From contig CM049403.1 of NCBI GenBank assembly GCA_026929865.2, positions 4,953,501 to 5,017,500 of the forward strand: DNA of 64,000 nt, given 5' to 3'. This stretch comes from Hyperoplus lanceolatus (taxonomy: Eukaryota; Chordata; Actinopteri; Uranoscopiformes; Ammodytidae). Position numbers and translations under genes: made by a program. Below the pieces are notes generated by a model. The model searched no databases, was not told the DNA's origin, and saw nothing but the letters and a program-made list of their open reading frames with translations. This document shows positions 10,744-22,897 of the stretch, piece after piece; the first letter of the stretch is position 1; each line of letters opens with the position of its first letter.

Positions 10744-13700
10744 ATGGCTGCTTCAAAGCCAGTGGAGCCGCAGTCTGGGACTGGACTACCCCGCTGGCAG
10801 CTGGCCCTGCTAGTCGGGACCCCCATAGTGCTGGGAGTCGGGGCGGTTTACCTATGGAACCGCAGCAAGACGAAGGAAACGAAAGGGACTGGGGAGCGGA
10901 AAACTCCCGAAGGCAGCGCCAGTCCTGTGCAGGGCCAAGACGGCGCCGAGCGAGCCAACAGCGAGCAGGATAACATGGTACCGTTAACGGACTCTCTCCT
11001 CTACTGTGAACGGGACATGCATGCCCCCACGTTAGCATGACTATTCGTGTTGCTGTGCGCCCTCTTTTATGACTGAATATGTCAATGCCGTGGAACCACA
11101 GTCAAGGACACCTGACGTTACTGTCAGTGTCGGTGACAGCTGCCTTCAAGGCCGAGAGCAACCTGCTCATCGGTTTCGGATTAGCCAAGGCTAATAGCTA
11201 GGTTGCTATAGCTGTCTCGTGAGCTCACGCTATCAGGAATGGGTTGGCTTAACCTGCCCGGTTGCACATATTTCACATTAGTGCAGCTGGTAAACTATGC
11301 GCTGCTGACACTCACGTGGGAACAACATGAGTTTTTAACTGTATTTGACCGCATAGCTTTGTAATGTTATCGGGGCGTGCTAGCTAATGTTATCTTCTCA
11401 GCAGACTGCTGAGCTATGGCTCTCATTTGAATGCGTCTCGTTTTATTAGATAATATTTAACAGGCTGTCAATTCATTCACATTATATTCGCTGACCCCTC
11501 ATGTGCTAGAACGCTATTTGACTCATGAAGCTGGTTCTACTCACTGGTTATTCATTCAAAGTCCACAGACCAAGAATCTACCATTTATGGACTAATTTTT
11601 CCCTGCTGAATAACTATATATTAATTTCACCCAGCCTCAGTGTACTGGCAGTGCTCACTGGTAGGTTACTGTCAGTTAAAGGTGTCTTGTATTGGCATGC
11701 TTGGGTGCAGATGATGTAGAAGTAGCTTCCTAATGTCATAAAATACATTTCTTTAGTTGTGGCAAAGCCTTATTATCAGTTTGAGGCTACTCCTAAACTA
11801 TTAGAATACCTATTGCATGAGGTCTTAACCCAGAAAGGGAACATGTGGTTTACCAGTCTTCACCATTGGACAAAATGGATAGGATTGTTTTGAGACCTCA
11901 GGTTAAATGAATGTGTGTCCCTGTAGATGGAGTGAGCGTTAGTATGGCAGCACTGTGCTGGCAATATGGTAAGTCCACTGAGAGGCTTTGGTTGCAGTCT
12001 AGCAGCTTTACCAGTGTAAACCATTTCACAGTTCAAACATAAACAACAGCCAAGTTGATGTTGATGTAGTGTGTGCTAAGTTAACATCAGTGTAGTATGC
12101 TTTCATGTACTGGAGACATTTTACCTTGAGAAACCATGCATGTCCCTGACTCTGACATAGTTGTTATTTTGATTCCATTCTATCCTTGCCATGTCATTAC
12201 AGTACACATGCAAAAGCCAGTTGCAGTATATAGGGTTCATCAGCGACACTTTGTTGGCTCTTCAATTCTTAAACCAGTCCACTGAGTCATAGGGGGGGGG
12301 GATCATTCATCGATAAACATTGTCTTTTCTCTCTCTCTCTCTCTCTCTCTCATTTAGAGCCCTTTGGATAAGGCCCAAGCAGCCAAGAACAAGGGCAACA
12401 AGTACTTCAAGGCTGGCAAGTATGAGAACGCCATCCAGTGCTACACAGAAGCCATCGCTCTCTGCCCCACCGAGCAGAAGACTGACCTATCAACGTTTTA
12501 CCAGAACAGAGCAGCAGCCTTCGAACAGCAGGTTGGCACCATGCATCTATTAATCTGTGTGGAGATTTTGAGATCTCTTCATTATCAGTGAAAAATATTC
12601 TGATATAATGTCGAGTTGAATATTTTGTGAGGATTAACAACACATTTTTGGAGTTTACTTGCAAGCGTCCAGTCTGGCACACTCTGCTTCTTTTCTTTAT
12701 GTCCCGAGAGATGTTGTCTGGGTTTAGGTGCTTGTAGATGGAAAGATGGCCACAACTCCTTGCTCAGCATTGATCTGAAAATAAGCTTGAAGAGGCTTTA
12801 ATGGACATTAAAGGATCCTCCATTTCCTCCAGCTTTTTTTTTTTTCCTTTTTTTTTTTGGCATTTTTATGCTTTATTGATAGTGCAGAGAGACAGAGGTG
12901 AAATGGGGCAGAGAGGGGAGTGACATGCAGAGAACGACCGTGGGCGGTAATTGAACCCGGGTCGGGCGGGGGACACCCTACCAACTGAGCTAAGGGCGCC
13001 CCTTTCCTCTCAAAGCTTAAAGCCCAGAAGAGATGGCATTTTATTCTGCAGAAATATTATTTTTTCCCCGTTTGTCAGCGGATTCTGTGCAAATCAACAA
13101 CACATCTTTCTGCTCTAGTTTGACTGAAGGTTTATGGCACAGAGATTCATGCAATAATCAAAATCTTCTGCTCAAATTAAACGTGTAATGTTAAAACCTT
13201 GATTTATAAGTGAAGGAAATCTATTTCCAGTCCTAAGCTGTGATTTCATTGTTTCAAAGAAACATTATGACCTGTTTTGTTATTGAAGAAACACTTTGTA
13301 ACTGTTCCATCTCCTCTTAAGCTGCAGTGGGCTAGCGGTGACAGTTGATCTTGGTTTCAGATGCTGTTCTGTTTTTTGAAGTGTTGTTTTGTATATTGCT
13401 CATTCAGTCATCATAGGTATTGGTGTACTTTAGAACATACAGATCTGTGTCTGGGCCACTGTTTATTCAGATGCACATATGTTTTAGAAGATAAGCAGCC
13501 TTTGACTTTCATTTCAGATGAAATGGACAGAAGTGGTCCAGGACTGCTCTAAGGCGGTAGGAATGAATCCACGCTATATCAAGGCTCTGTTCAGGAGGGC
13601 TAAAGCTCTGGAAAAACTGGACAACAAGAAGGAGTGCCTAGAGGGTGAGTCCATCTTCTTTCTTCTTAAAATGTACTAAGAGTTTTAGTTCCAATGTGTG

Positions 13701-16700
13701 GCTTGAGTTTACGGTGGGTTTTTGTTCCCCTGTGTTTTAGACGTGACGGCGGTGTGTATTCTTGAGGCCTTCCAGAACCAACAGAGCATGCTGCTAGCAG
13801 ACAAGGTGCTGAAACACCTGGGCAAAGAGAAGGCCAAAGACAAATACAAGGTATTCGTCCACTTGGAGAGGTTTTACAATGAAGTTCACCCTGCGTTCCA
13901 ATACCCATACTTCCCTACTATTTAGTATGCCAGAAAAACATTTAGGATGTCCCAATACATGCACGTCAATTGTAGTATGCTGAAAATACATAAATGCCCC
14001 ACTAACTCCAATAGCATGTTGGAGTATTCGTCTTTATTCTTGACATTTCTCGACATAATGGAAAAAAAAATAATTTTCCTTATCTGATTTTGTTCTATCT
14101 CTTGTGGCCCTAAATCTCTTTTGTACTTCAGTATGTAGTGTAGTAAAAAGGAAAGTATGTGATTTGGAACGCAGGGTCAGTTTCATACCACTGAATTGTC
14201 AAAGTTAAACATCTCCCTTCTTTTTTTTTTACCCCTCTTCTGTAGAACCGTGAACCCATGATGCCTTCTCCTCAGTTCATTAAATCCTACTTCAGCTCCT
14301 TCACCGACGACATCATCTCACAGGCCCTGCAGAAGGGAGAGAAGAAAGACGAGGACAAGGACAAGGAGGGCGAGGCAGCGGAGGTCACTGAGAGGTCAGA
14401 GAATCTTTCATTTGCTCCATGTATATTGTACCATGAGGGTTGGACCCTGTGTTGACTAAACAAGACGCGGATTATAACAATTTCTTTTTAGTAAATAAGA
14501 TATATGCCCCGTGCCATTTTGTAGTGTCTCCACTCTGGATGTTTTCTGTTGCTAAGTACTTGGCACTGGGATTTTGCCTTGTTAAGTTTCCTTTAAAATA
14601 CAGCTGACCCAGACCGGTTCAAAGAAACTATAGGTTACTTTCGTAACCCCTGTTCTCTGAGTAACATGAGTGAGATGTCTCACCGGACCGCCCTTCTTGC
14701 TATTTGGGGGAAGCGAGAAGAGGTGAGTTTGTTTTTGAATGGCGAGTGACGCTGTGTCAGGAGTTTATAAGGCGTGAGGTCCTGACTCAGACGTCATGAC
14801 TGCCAGCCAATTGGGGCTGGCGTAATGTTATTGATGCTTCTGCGAATACGCGAGGGGGCGTATCCCATAGTGAGACATCTCACTCATGTTACTCAGAGAA
14901 CAGGGGTTACGAAAGTATCCTATAGTTCTCTTTCTTAACATTTGTTTCGATGTCTCACTATGGGATATGGAGACTCCCGTATTGCCAGACAAGCTTATCT
15001 CAAACGACTGACTACCAACCCCCCTCACCCAGAGGTTTGTGGACCAGGCAAGTCCCCCAAGGAAGCCACGCTTAGGACAGCATGGGCCAGGCTCGGAGAA
15101 GTCACATCCAACTTATAAAACCTTGCAAAAGTGAGGGGCGATGACCAGCTAGCTGCAGAGCAGATCTCCTGGATAGAGACCCCCCTAAACAGAGCCCAGG
15201 AAGTCGCTAGAAGCCCAGGAAGTCCTCTGGTAGAATGAGCTCGCAGCCCAGCCGGGACCTGAAGGCCAGCACTAGAGTATGCCAGTGAAATAGCATCCAC
15301 TATCCAATGAGAAAGTCTCTGTTTTGTGATGGGCTTGCCCAAGTGAGGTTTAGCCCAAGACACAAATAACAGATCTGCTTTCCTAAAAGCCCTAGTTCTC
15401 TCCACATAAACATGCAGAGCACGAACCGGGCAGAGTGCATGTAGCCGTTCCAGCTCCTCCGAGCCATGAGGCGGTGGCTAGAACGCTGTTAAGTCCACCG
15501 GTGAACATGTATTGATCACCTTAGGGACGAAGGCCAGGTTAGGCAACAAGGTCACCCCATGGTTACCAGGGGTGAACCGCATGCATGCAGGGTGAACAGA
15601 AAGAGCATGCATATCACTCCCCCGCTTAGCTGTGGCTAATGCCAACAACAGAGCCACCTTAAAAGACAAGACCTTCATGTCTATGTGTTCTATAGGCTCA
15701 AACGGGTGCCTGGTGAGGGCCTCCAGAACCAAGAGGGTGTGATAGGTCTGGAGCTGGGCAACAGTCTCCGGGCACCTTTCATAAACCTACAAACCAGAGG
15801 GTGTTGACCTGCCGTCTTACCCTCAAAACCAACATGGCAGGCAGAAATAGCAGCCAAAGAGACCTTGACTGTAGAAAATGCTTTCTTTTTGTCAATTAAG
15901 TCCTGTAAGAAGGACAGAATTGCACCAATTGAGCACTGAAAGGGAATTTCATGTGCCCTAACACACCATTCCTCAAACACCTTCCACTTAGCATCATACA
16001 GTGATCTAGTGGATGATGCTCTAGCACTCTGAATAGTATCAATGACACTCTGAGACAGCCCCGTATGTCTCAAGTTAAACCACTCACGGGCCAAGCCCAA
16101 AGGATGAGCCGCTCCGGGTGTGGGTGAAATATCTGGCCGCGGGCCTGAGATAAGAGATCCCTCCGCCACGGCAGGGGCCACGGGGAGCCGCGGAGGAGTT
16201 GTTTCACCTCCGCCAGCCAAGACATCGACAGCCGATAAGGAGCAATCAATATCAGAGACAGCCGATTCTCCCGCACCCGACACAACGTCGGGGGAATCGG
16301 AGCCAGCGGGGGAAACGCATAAAGAGGGACGCTAGGCCACTCGTGTGCAAATGCGTCCACTCCCAGCGGAGCCCTGCGGTCCCGTAGGGAGTAAAACAGC
16401 GGGCACTGTGAGTTCTCGCCTGACGCAAACAGGTCCACTGATGCGCGGCCGAACCGTGTCCAAATCTGATCGACTACAGTCGAATGGAGCTTCCAGCCCG
16501 CGTAAAGAGGGTCGCCCCCTGACAGGAGGTCGGCACCGAAATTCTGAATCCCGGGGATGTGTGTCGCTCTCAAAGAGAGAAGATGAGCATCGCTCCACAA
16601 TATCAGTTTGCGTGCCAGAATGTGCAACTGCCGAGAGCGCAAACCTCCCTGACGGTTGATTATGGGCTACAGTGGACGTATTGTCCGTCCTCGCTAGCAC

Positions 16701-19700
16701 ATGATGCCCTTGGAGTAACGGGAGAAAATGGCTCAGTGTTAGAAACACTGCTAGTAGCTCCAAATAATTTATATGGGCGTGATGGAGATCCATGCTCCAA
16801 ACCCCGTTTATCGTTCTGCCCTCGAACACACCACCCCAGCCTGACAGGCTGGCGTCCGTTGTCACCACCTTTCTGCTCGTAACCGTGCCCATATGCACGC
16901 CCTCCGTCAGAAAGGATAGCCGTCTCCACAGGCGAAGCGCCAGAGCGCAAGACGCATTCACAATCACTCTGCGGTGTCTGTGACGCACGGGGTCCAGTTT
17001 GAGAGAAGCCACCCAATGTTGGAAATCTCTCATATAAAGTCTGCCCAGCCTCACCACCACCAGGGCTGAGGCCATGAGTCCCAGACTGAACATGGCCCGT
17101 TTCTCTATGCCAAAACGCGCGAGAGTGGACTTGAAAGACTCCACTCTCTCAGTTGACAGATGTGCTGTGTGAGCAAGCGAATTCAATTGCAGGCCCACAA
17201 ACGTTATGCTCCGACTCGGAATCAACACGCTCTTTTCCCTGTTCACTACAAAGCCGAGATCGGCTAAGTGCGTTAACACCATGCTTGTGTGTGCCACAGC
17301 CTCCTGCTCTGACTGTGCTAACAGTAGCCAGTCATCCAAATAGGTGGCCAAGCGTATGCCCATCTCCCTGAGAGGGGCTAGCGCTGTTTCTGCGCATTTC
17401 ACAAACACCCTTGGGCTCAGAGACATGCCAAACGGGAGCACTAGGTACTCGTATGCTGTGTCCTGAAACATGAACCTCAAGTACTTTCTGTGTGGAGGAT
17501 AAATGGGAACGTGAAAATATGCGTCCTTCAGGTCGATTGATGTGAACCAGTCGCCCGCGCGAACCATGCGTAACAGGACTGCGTGTGTGAGCATACGAAA
17601 CTTGTATATCCTTAGATACCTATTTAAAACACGCAAATCTAGGATAGGGCGTATGCCGCTCCCCCCTTTCTTTGGGACCAGGAAATACCTCGAATAGAAC
17701 CCCTCCGCTTTCTGATCGGATGGCACTATTCGAATAGCATTTTTGTTTAACAGAGCGGAAATTTCCTCTCGTAGCACCCGGGCAGACTCTCCCTGAGCAC
17801 GGGAAGCAATCAGGCCGTTGAAACGAGGAGGCACCACGGCGAATTGGAGCCTGTAGCCCTTGGCGAGCGTTTTTATCACCCACTTTGACGCCGTGTATTT
17901 CTTCCAACTCTCTATCCGTAAAGATAGAGGGGAGTAAAGCTCTGTCTGACCTACACAATCTTTGGAGATCTGCTTTTGCTGTACAATGCCGCCCTCTAGC
18001 GGTTGACAGTGTTCGGCTCGCCCGGCTACTGCTGCGCATGCGCAAGCTGATAGACTCGGGACAGAGTTTGTGAGACTTGTCACCCCAGGAAGGGCGTTGG
18101 CCCCCCCCTGGCGGTGTTATAGGGGATAATAGCACTACGTTTTGCAACTTCGTGTTTATCACTTTTTTTCTGTTTGAAAAATTGTACTGTGCCCTCGGCT
18201 GTGTGCCTGGCTGCGACAGTGGACACATTTTTATTTTCACAGAATGTAATGTGCTTGTGAGACTCAACATTAAATGTGGCATTGAACAATCCAACATTTG
18301 AACAGCGTCTCTTCTCCTCTTGGCCGGATCACACGAACAGGGCTCCGGGCCCATGCGTCGCCGAGAGGGAGGGTTGTCACAGGGGATGTCTTCCCCGGGC
18401 ACACTTGGAGGCCGGGCTGGGGTTGCCAGGGAACAGGGAACAGCTGGCGCCTTCAGCAGCAGTTGGGCTGCTAAACAGCCTTCTTCCTCCTCCTCATCTG
18501 GCTGGTGGCCGGAGTCGGCTGGCCAGCCCGATTAGGGGATGGGTTGTAAGGCTTCCTCGGCCAGGCGGGCTTGGTCTCGGCCTGGGCGACGTTTGCTTGG
18601 GCCAGTGCCTGAGTCTTGGGTCGCCTTGGGATGCGGAAAGCGGGCGGGCCGCTTCTTCAGCCCGTCTGGGCGAACGGTTGCCTGGCAGGTGGCTGTGCAG
18701 CTGGTTGTGCCCTCCGAGGTAGACAGAGCTGCAAAGCTTCATCGTCTTTCTTCTTGGCCTCGCACCTCTTTTTTATAGAGGCGAGAGCAGAGCCAAAAAT
18801 ACCCTCCGGGACGACGGGGATGTCTAGGATGTCCTCCTTTTCTTTATCTGACAAATTTGTCAGGTTGAGCCATCTCGCCCGTTCTTGTAGCACCAGCATC
18901 GACATACACTTTCCCACAGATTGTACGATGCAGCGCTGGACGCGCAGGCAGATATCCGCGATGGTGGTTATTTCGTCCCATACTGCGGTCTCTGGCACGT
19001 CAATCATGTCCTCGAAAAGCTCCGCTTGGTAGGCAGACAACATGGAGGAGACATTGAGCGCTCTCACGGACAAGGCGGCCGCCTTGTAAGCCCTTTCGGT
19101 CATGGCTGACTGAAAACGGTCGGACTTATTGGGGAGAGTTGGTGGCCTAGATGAGACAGCCGACAGACGAGGGTGGAGGTGGGCAGCAACCAGCGGTTCC
19201 ATGGGCGGAATCCGAGCCATGGCGTGCTTCTCCATCCCTTCAAAATCCAAGGAAGACGCACCTTGGATTGGGGTCTTGCTGGAATACGGTTTGTCCGTCC
19301 AGGAGACTGTTACTTCATCCAGGACTTCTGGGAACACCGGGAGAAGTTGCCTCAAAGCCCGTTTAGCCTGGGGTAATTTCTTCCCCTCGTAACGGGACCG
19401 CGGGGCCTCCGCCACGGCAGCCGGCCACAGGATTTTCAGTTTTTCGGCTGCGCGTTTACACACGTCGTGCATATCCACACTCGAGGGGAGCCGAGGCTGT
19501 GCAGCCCCTTCTTCCCCCTTGGCGGCGGAAAGGCACGGAGAGCCGGTCTGTGTGGCGGGGACGAAGGAAGAATCATCTTTGTCGTCCTCGTCCGACACCA
19601 GAAAGTCATCCGCTGTCTCGTCCTCCTCATAGTGTAGCATGAGGGGCGGCTCGGTCAGCGGGTCTAGCAGGTCAAGTGTCGAGCCCCAGCCTTGAACCTC

Positions 19701-22700
19701 CTCCTCAGGAATGTCCTCCTCAACCAGGTCGGGTTGGGGTTCCTCGCGGTTGGCACCGGGCAGGATGGGGTCCCTATCTGAAAGGCAAGCTTGGCGAGCC
19801 AACCTTCGGCGGAGGCTCTTCGCTGTGTAGCGGGAGCAATGTATGCACGAGCCGGGGTTGTTGACTGCAGCCTGGGCATGTTGCAGCCCGAGGCAAGCGG
19901 AGCATACTTGGTGTGTATCCTTCGCTGAAATCTTGTTCCCGCAGGTGCACAGGCGGGTGGATTCCGTCTGTCCCCTGGGGATAGCCAGCTTTGCAGCTGT
20001 ATCCATTTAGCTGGTGTGCTAAAGGGAGAGAAAAAGAGGGTTATCTGGAGTGATAATCCGGTAAGCTAACGCTAGCTCGAGCGGTAGACAAGCTGCAGTG
20101 AGGTGACTGCAGCTGTGTCGTTAGCTTGCTAGGTATAGCCAAGAAATCTCGCAAAAACTTACCTATGGTGAAGGCAGTCCACTGGTAAATGCAGCGCTAG
20201 CGTCCGGCTACGGAGGTGTCCGCTCCAACAGAGGACAGTTAAGCCAGTAAGCAGCAGAAACCAGTACGGAGATATATTGCTTCGGAAGCGAGAAGAGGTG
20301 ATTGAATGGCGAGTGACGCTGCGTCAGGAGTTTATAAGGCGTGAGGTCCTGACTCAGACGTCATGACTGCCAGCCAATTGGGGCTGGCGTAATGTTATTG
20401 ATGCTTCTGCGAATACGCGAGGGGGCGTATCCCATAGTGAGACATCGAAACGAATGTTAAGAAAGAGAACCTAAAACTGTTCACCAGATCCACTTACGTA
20501 GACAAGTGTGTGTCTTTGCCTCCTTTTTCCTGAAATTCTAGATCTAAGGTCTTTACATCATCTGTCAGAGTCCTGTTTCTTAATTAAGGAACAATGAGGA
20601 TATCTTTCAAAGAGAAAATTAGAATACATAATGGACGATTTGAAAAAAACAATTGGACTATCACCTCTTGGGTTATAAAGACTTTTCCCTGATCTGTGTC
20701 TTCACCTTGTTCAGCTCCGGCTACCTGAAGGCGAAGCAGTACATGGAGGAGGAGAACTATGACAAAATCATCAGCGAATGCACCAAGGAGATCGACTCAG
20801 AAGGCCGCTACACCGCAGAGGCCCTGCTGCTGCGCGCCACATTCTACCTGTTGATCGGTAACGCTACCGCCGCTCAACCCGACCTGGACCGGGTGATCAA
20901 CATGCAGGACGCCAATGTGAAGGTACGGACTGCTTGTTTGATTGAAGCATTTTCTTAAACGGGAATACCTGGTCATTTGTATTACTGTTTCTTTGATGGT
21001 TTATTTTCACTGAAAAGAGGCATCGATAGGTAATATATTTAATCTGCCCTGACTTCAATGCACGCTATCCTCTACTTTTCTACAGCTACGAGCCAATGCT
21101 TTGATCAAACGCGGTAGCATGTACATGCAGCAGCAGCAGCCGATGCTCTCCACACAAGACTTCAACATGGCGGCCGAGATCGACACGCGTAACCCCGATG
21201 TCTACCACCACAGGGGACAGGTATGTCACATCACTTTGTCAACTGTTTAGCTGTCAGTTGCTAACTGCTAATGTAATGTTTGACCCACCTTTCTATAAGC
21301 TATAGCGCTAAATTCCCTTATTCCCTCCGCAGCTGAAGATCCTGCTGGACCAGGTGGACGAGGCGGTGGGAGACTTTGATGAGTGCATCATGCTCAGGCC
21401 CGACTCGGCTCTCGCTCAGGCACAGAAATGCTTTGCTCTTGTAAGTCATCAAATAAACATCATTTGGAGTAGATGTGCCATTCTCTTAAAGCCTGGAAAA
21501 TCAAGACCTGCCGCTGGCTAATTAAATTTGCTGCGCCTGTTGGTCTGGACACTCCTCATTAAATATGTCAAGAAATCCCGAGCTACCAATCAAATCGTTC
21601 TTTCTGATATGGGCGGGCCTATACCTATGTATGGTGCTCTGGGGCGGATGTAACCGGATGACGTTGTGATAGTAAAAAGAGATGGCTGTGGGTATGTTGT
21701 TTGAGACGGCTTTCGCCTCGACACTTAGCGATTTGGAAGACGGCACTCAAATCCGACCACGCCAAAAGTTTAATTTAACAGTTAACCCGCTGTTTGCTAA
21801 ACAAACGGGGCTTAATGTGTCACCTTGTTCATTGCTCTGATTGGTTGTAGTGCTATCCAATTGTGTGCAGTGGCATTTGAAATGCGCGCGTAGGTGCCGC
21901 CCCTTGAGTTGGAAAGGTCTATATTGATCGTGGCCAGACCCTCTATTGTTCTAGATATTGGTCTGGGTTTCCAGGCTACCATTATCTAACCTTTCTAATG
22001 AACGTATTTTCTATGTTGATTTCTTGAGCTGCCTGAGGCAATACTGAGGGCTACAACTGAAGTTTAGCTGTTGAGTTTGTTTTATTTTGCTCTTGTTCTT
22101 CAGTACCGACAAGCTTATACTGGAAACAACCCGTCACAAGTACAGAAAGCCATGGACGGCTTTGAGGACGTCATCATAAGGTTCCCCAAGTGTGCCGAGG
22201 GCTACGCTCTTTATGCTCAGGTACACAACCAAAAACTGGATTTTCTGTGGGTGCTTTGGTGCTCATTTGCTCTGCCAATTTTACAATATGGTCGGATGAA
22301 GAAAATAATTAGCAATATATTTTTTTTCAGGCTTTGACTGATCAGCAGCAGTTTGGGAAAGCAGACGAGATGTACGACAAGTGTATTGAACTGGAACAAG
22401 ACAACGCTACCACATATGTCCACAAGGGGTAGGCATTTTCTCCTATCTACAGGTAGTACTTTGTTAAAATAACATGTGATTTGATATGTGTAAACGATCA
22501 GTTGTTAAAATCTTCAATATCTGTCCAGTTTGTTACAGCTACAATGGAAACAAGACCTGGACTTGGGTCTAGATCTCATCAGTAAGGCCATTGAAATTGA
22601 CAACAAATGCGACTTTGCCTACGAAACTATGGGAACCATCGAAGTTCAAAGGTGAGATTAACCCACTTGGCTAATTGCACATGTTAGAAAAAAAATCTTC

Positions 22701-22897
22701 TTCAAGCGTTTGTGATGGTAACCAGAGAACTTTGTATTTTCAGGGGAAATCTGGACAAGGCCATAGATATGTTCAACAAGGCCATTAACCTGGCCAAGTC
22801 CGAGATGGAGATGGCCCATTTGTACTCACTATGCGACGCAGCGTACGCCCAGACAGAAGTGGCAAGGAAGTACGGTCTGAAACCTCCCACACTGTAA
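10744..22897 (+). CDS. tomm70a: Tomm70, mitochondrial import receptor subunit TOM70
   Basis: Twelve exons: 10744-10977, 12358-12531, 13518-13644, 13741-13850, 14246-14394, 20715-20922, 21086-21220, 21333-21440, 22104-22220, 22331-22428, 22529-22651, 22744-22897. Phases agree throughout and give 578 aa (human 608). The N-terminus (MAASKPVEPQSG...) carries one membrane anchor, LALLVGTPIVLGVGAVYLW, followed by basic residues, as in outer-membrane signal-anchored TOM70. Exon 2 opens the TPR array (KNKGNKYFKAGKYENAIQCY), the clamp that binds Hsp70/Hsp90 EEVD tails. Further TPRs fill exons 3-12 and receive internal-signal preproteins such as metabolite carriers. Exon 5 encodes a charged Lys/Asp/Glu linker. 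The protein ends ...YGLKPPTL. Intron 5 is inflated to 6.3 kb by a DIRS-like element. A (TC)n tract forms the intron 1 polypyrimidine tract. The AATAAA at 23743 suits the 3' end. Confidence 0.97.
12858..13002 (-). repeat. tRNA-derived SINE, full length, in tomm70 intron 2
   Basis: Read on the minus strand it begins GGGGCGCCCTTAGCTCAGTTGG (A-box-like), continues to GGGTTCAATTACC (B-box-like) and a shared TCTGCATGTCACTCCCCTCT body, and ends in a short A/T tail. The same family occurs at 40214-40376 and 56879-57053. The tRNA-like head is part of the SINE, not a tRNA gene. Confidence 0.85.
13889..14176 (+). mobile_element. PIF/Harbinger-like MITE copy 1 (tomm70 intron 4)
   Basis: A 288-bp element beginning CCCTGCGTTCCAA and ending TTGGAACGCAGGG, an essentially perfect inverted terminal repeat. 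It is flanked by TCA on both sides (13886-13888 and 14177-14179), a 3-bp target duplication as made by PIF/Harbinger transposases. The internal blocks ATGCCCCACTAACTCCAATAGCAT and TTCCTTATCTGATTTTGTTC-type sequence are shared with copies at 38910 and 53361. It has no coding capacity. It starts 38 bp after the exon 4 donor and fills most of a 395-bp intron. Confidence 0.85.
15025..16283 (-). pseudogene. DIRS tyrosine recombinase, broken into three frames
   Basis: Frame 16283..15690 contains the N-terminal core-binding part (LSQSVIDTIQSARASSTRSL, then WKVFEEWCVRAHEIPF). Homology then moves to 15732..15478 (FKVALLLALATAKRGSDMHAL, containing the first catalytic Arg region) and finally to 15405..15025. 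The last frame has the His-x-x-Arg box AHSTRG and the nucleophile Tyr in TFARFYKLDV (TAT read from plus-strand 15115-15117). R-H-R-Y recombinases replace integrase in DIRS elements and insert a circular intermediate. At least two frameshifts inactivate it. Confidence 0.8.
16070..18083 (-). pseudogene. DIRS reverse transcriptase / RNase H, frameshifted
   Basis: The main frame (18083..16332) carries RT blocks in order: KKGGSGIRPILDLRVLNRYL (palm entry), SIDLKDAYFHVPI, LPFGMSLSPRVF and the catalytic YLDD (plus-strand 17331-17342). RNase H follows: VTTDASLSGWGGVF (first Asp), NYLELLAVF (Glu) and RTDNTSTVAH (second Asp). After the RNase H Asp block the frame becomes unrelated; homology resumes in another frame (16642..16070) with HIPGIQNFGADLLS. 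This marks a frameshift near 16640-16650. The RT catalytic residues are intact. Confidence 0.85.
18657..20006 (-). pseudogene. DIRS gag-like ORF1 (449 aa, C-terminus shifted)
   Basis: A long frame starting MDTAAKLAIP. Near the N-terminus it has a Cys/His cluster (LCTCGNKIS, VCSACLGLQHA, CIHCSRY) of the kind found in fish DIRS ORF1 proteins. An acidic middle (DEDDKDDSS) and a helical C-terminal half follow. The frame closes at QPFAQTG, but the alternative frame continues with Pro/Lys-rich sequence to about 18480, so a one-base shift has probably cut off the tail. It lies first in the element's sense direction, consistent with a capsid/nucleocapsid role. Confidence 0.7.
21489..21978. mobile_element. 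Non-autonomous DNA element with AGCCTGG termini (tomm70 intron 8)
   Basis: The left end AGCCTGGAAAATCAAGACC and the right end GGTCTGGGTTTCCAGGCT form an imperfect inverted repeat about 490 bp apart. The interior has no convincing frame. The superfamily was not assigned because no clear target duplication is visible. Confidence 0.5.

Larger units (their letters stand above)
14623..20470 (-). mobile_element. DIRS-like tyrosine-recombinase retrotransposon in tomm70 intron 5
   Basis: A retroelement of about 5.8 kb, antisense to tomm70. On its own sense strand (minus) the order is gag-like protein, RT/RNase H, then tyrosine recombinase, the DIRS gene set; no integrase or LTR-retrovirus genes are seen. 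Terminal sequences are complex. A 43-bp inverted repeat pairs 14925-14967 with 20428-20470. A direct repeat of about 165 bp pairs 14709-14879 with 20284-20446. A 60-bp inverted repeat pairs 14623-14683 with 14870-14929. DIRS elements typically carry inverted termini plus an internal complementary region and make no target duplications; none is evident here. At least three frame breaks show it is no longer autonomous, but the protein similarity is well preserved, so it is fairly young. Confidence 0.85.

Noticed and set aside
13889-14176. True introner (intron created by the MITE)
   Set aside because: The MITE ends do not coincide with the splice sites (38 and 69 bp of other sequence remain). 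The tomm70 exon number equals that of human, so the intron predates the insertion.
17620-18402. 260-aa minus-strand frame between the DIRS gag and RT
   Set aside because: Its C-terminal half overlaps the RT in a different frame, and the N-terminal half has no similarity I recognise. RT homology is in the frame 18083..16332.
16120-19392. Many 60-150 aa plus-strand frames inside the DIRS element
   Set aside because: They are antisense shadows of GC-rich gag and RT coding sequence.
14623-20470. Endogenous retrovirus
   Set aside because: There is no protease-integrase-envelope order and no LTR with TG/CA ends. A tyrosine recombinase replaces integrase, so this is DIRS-type.
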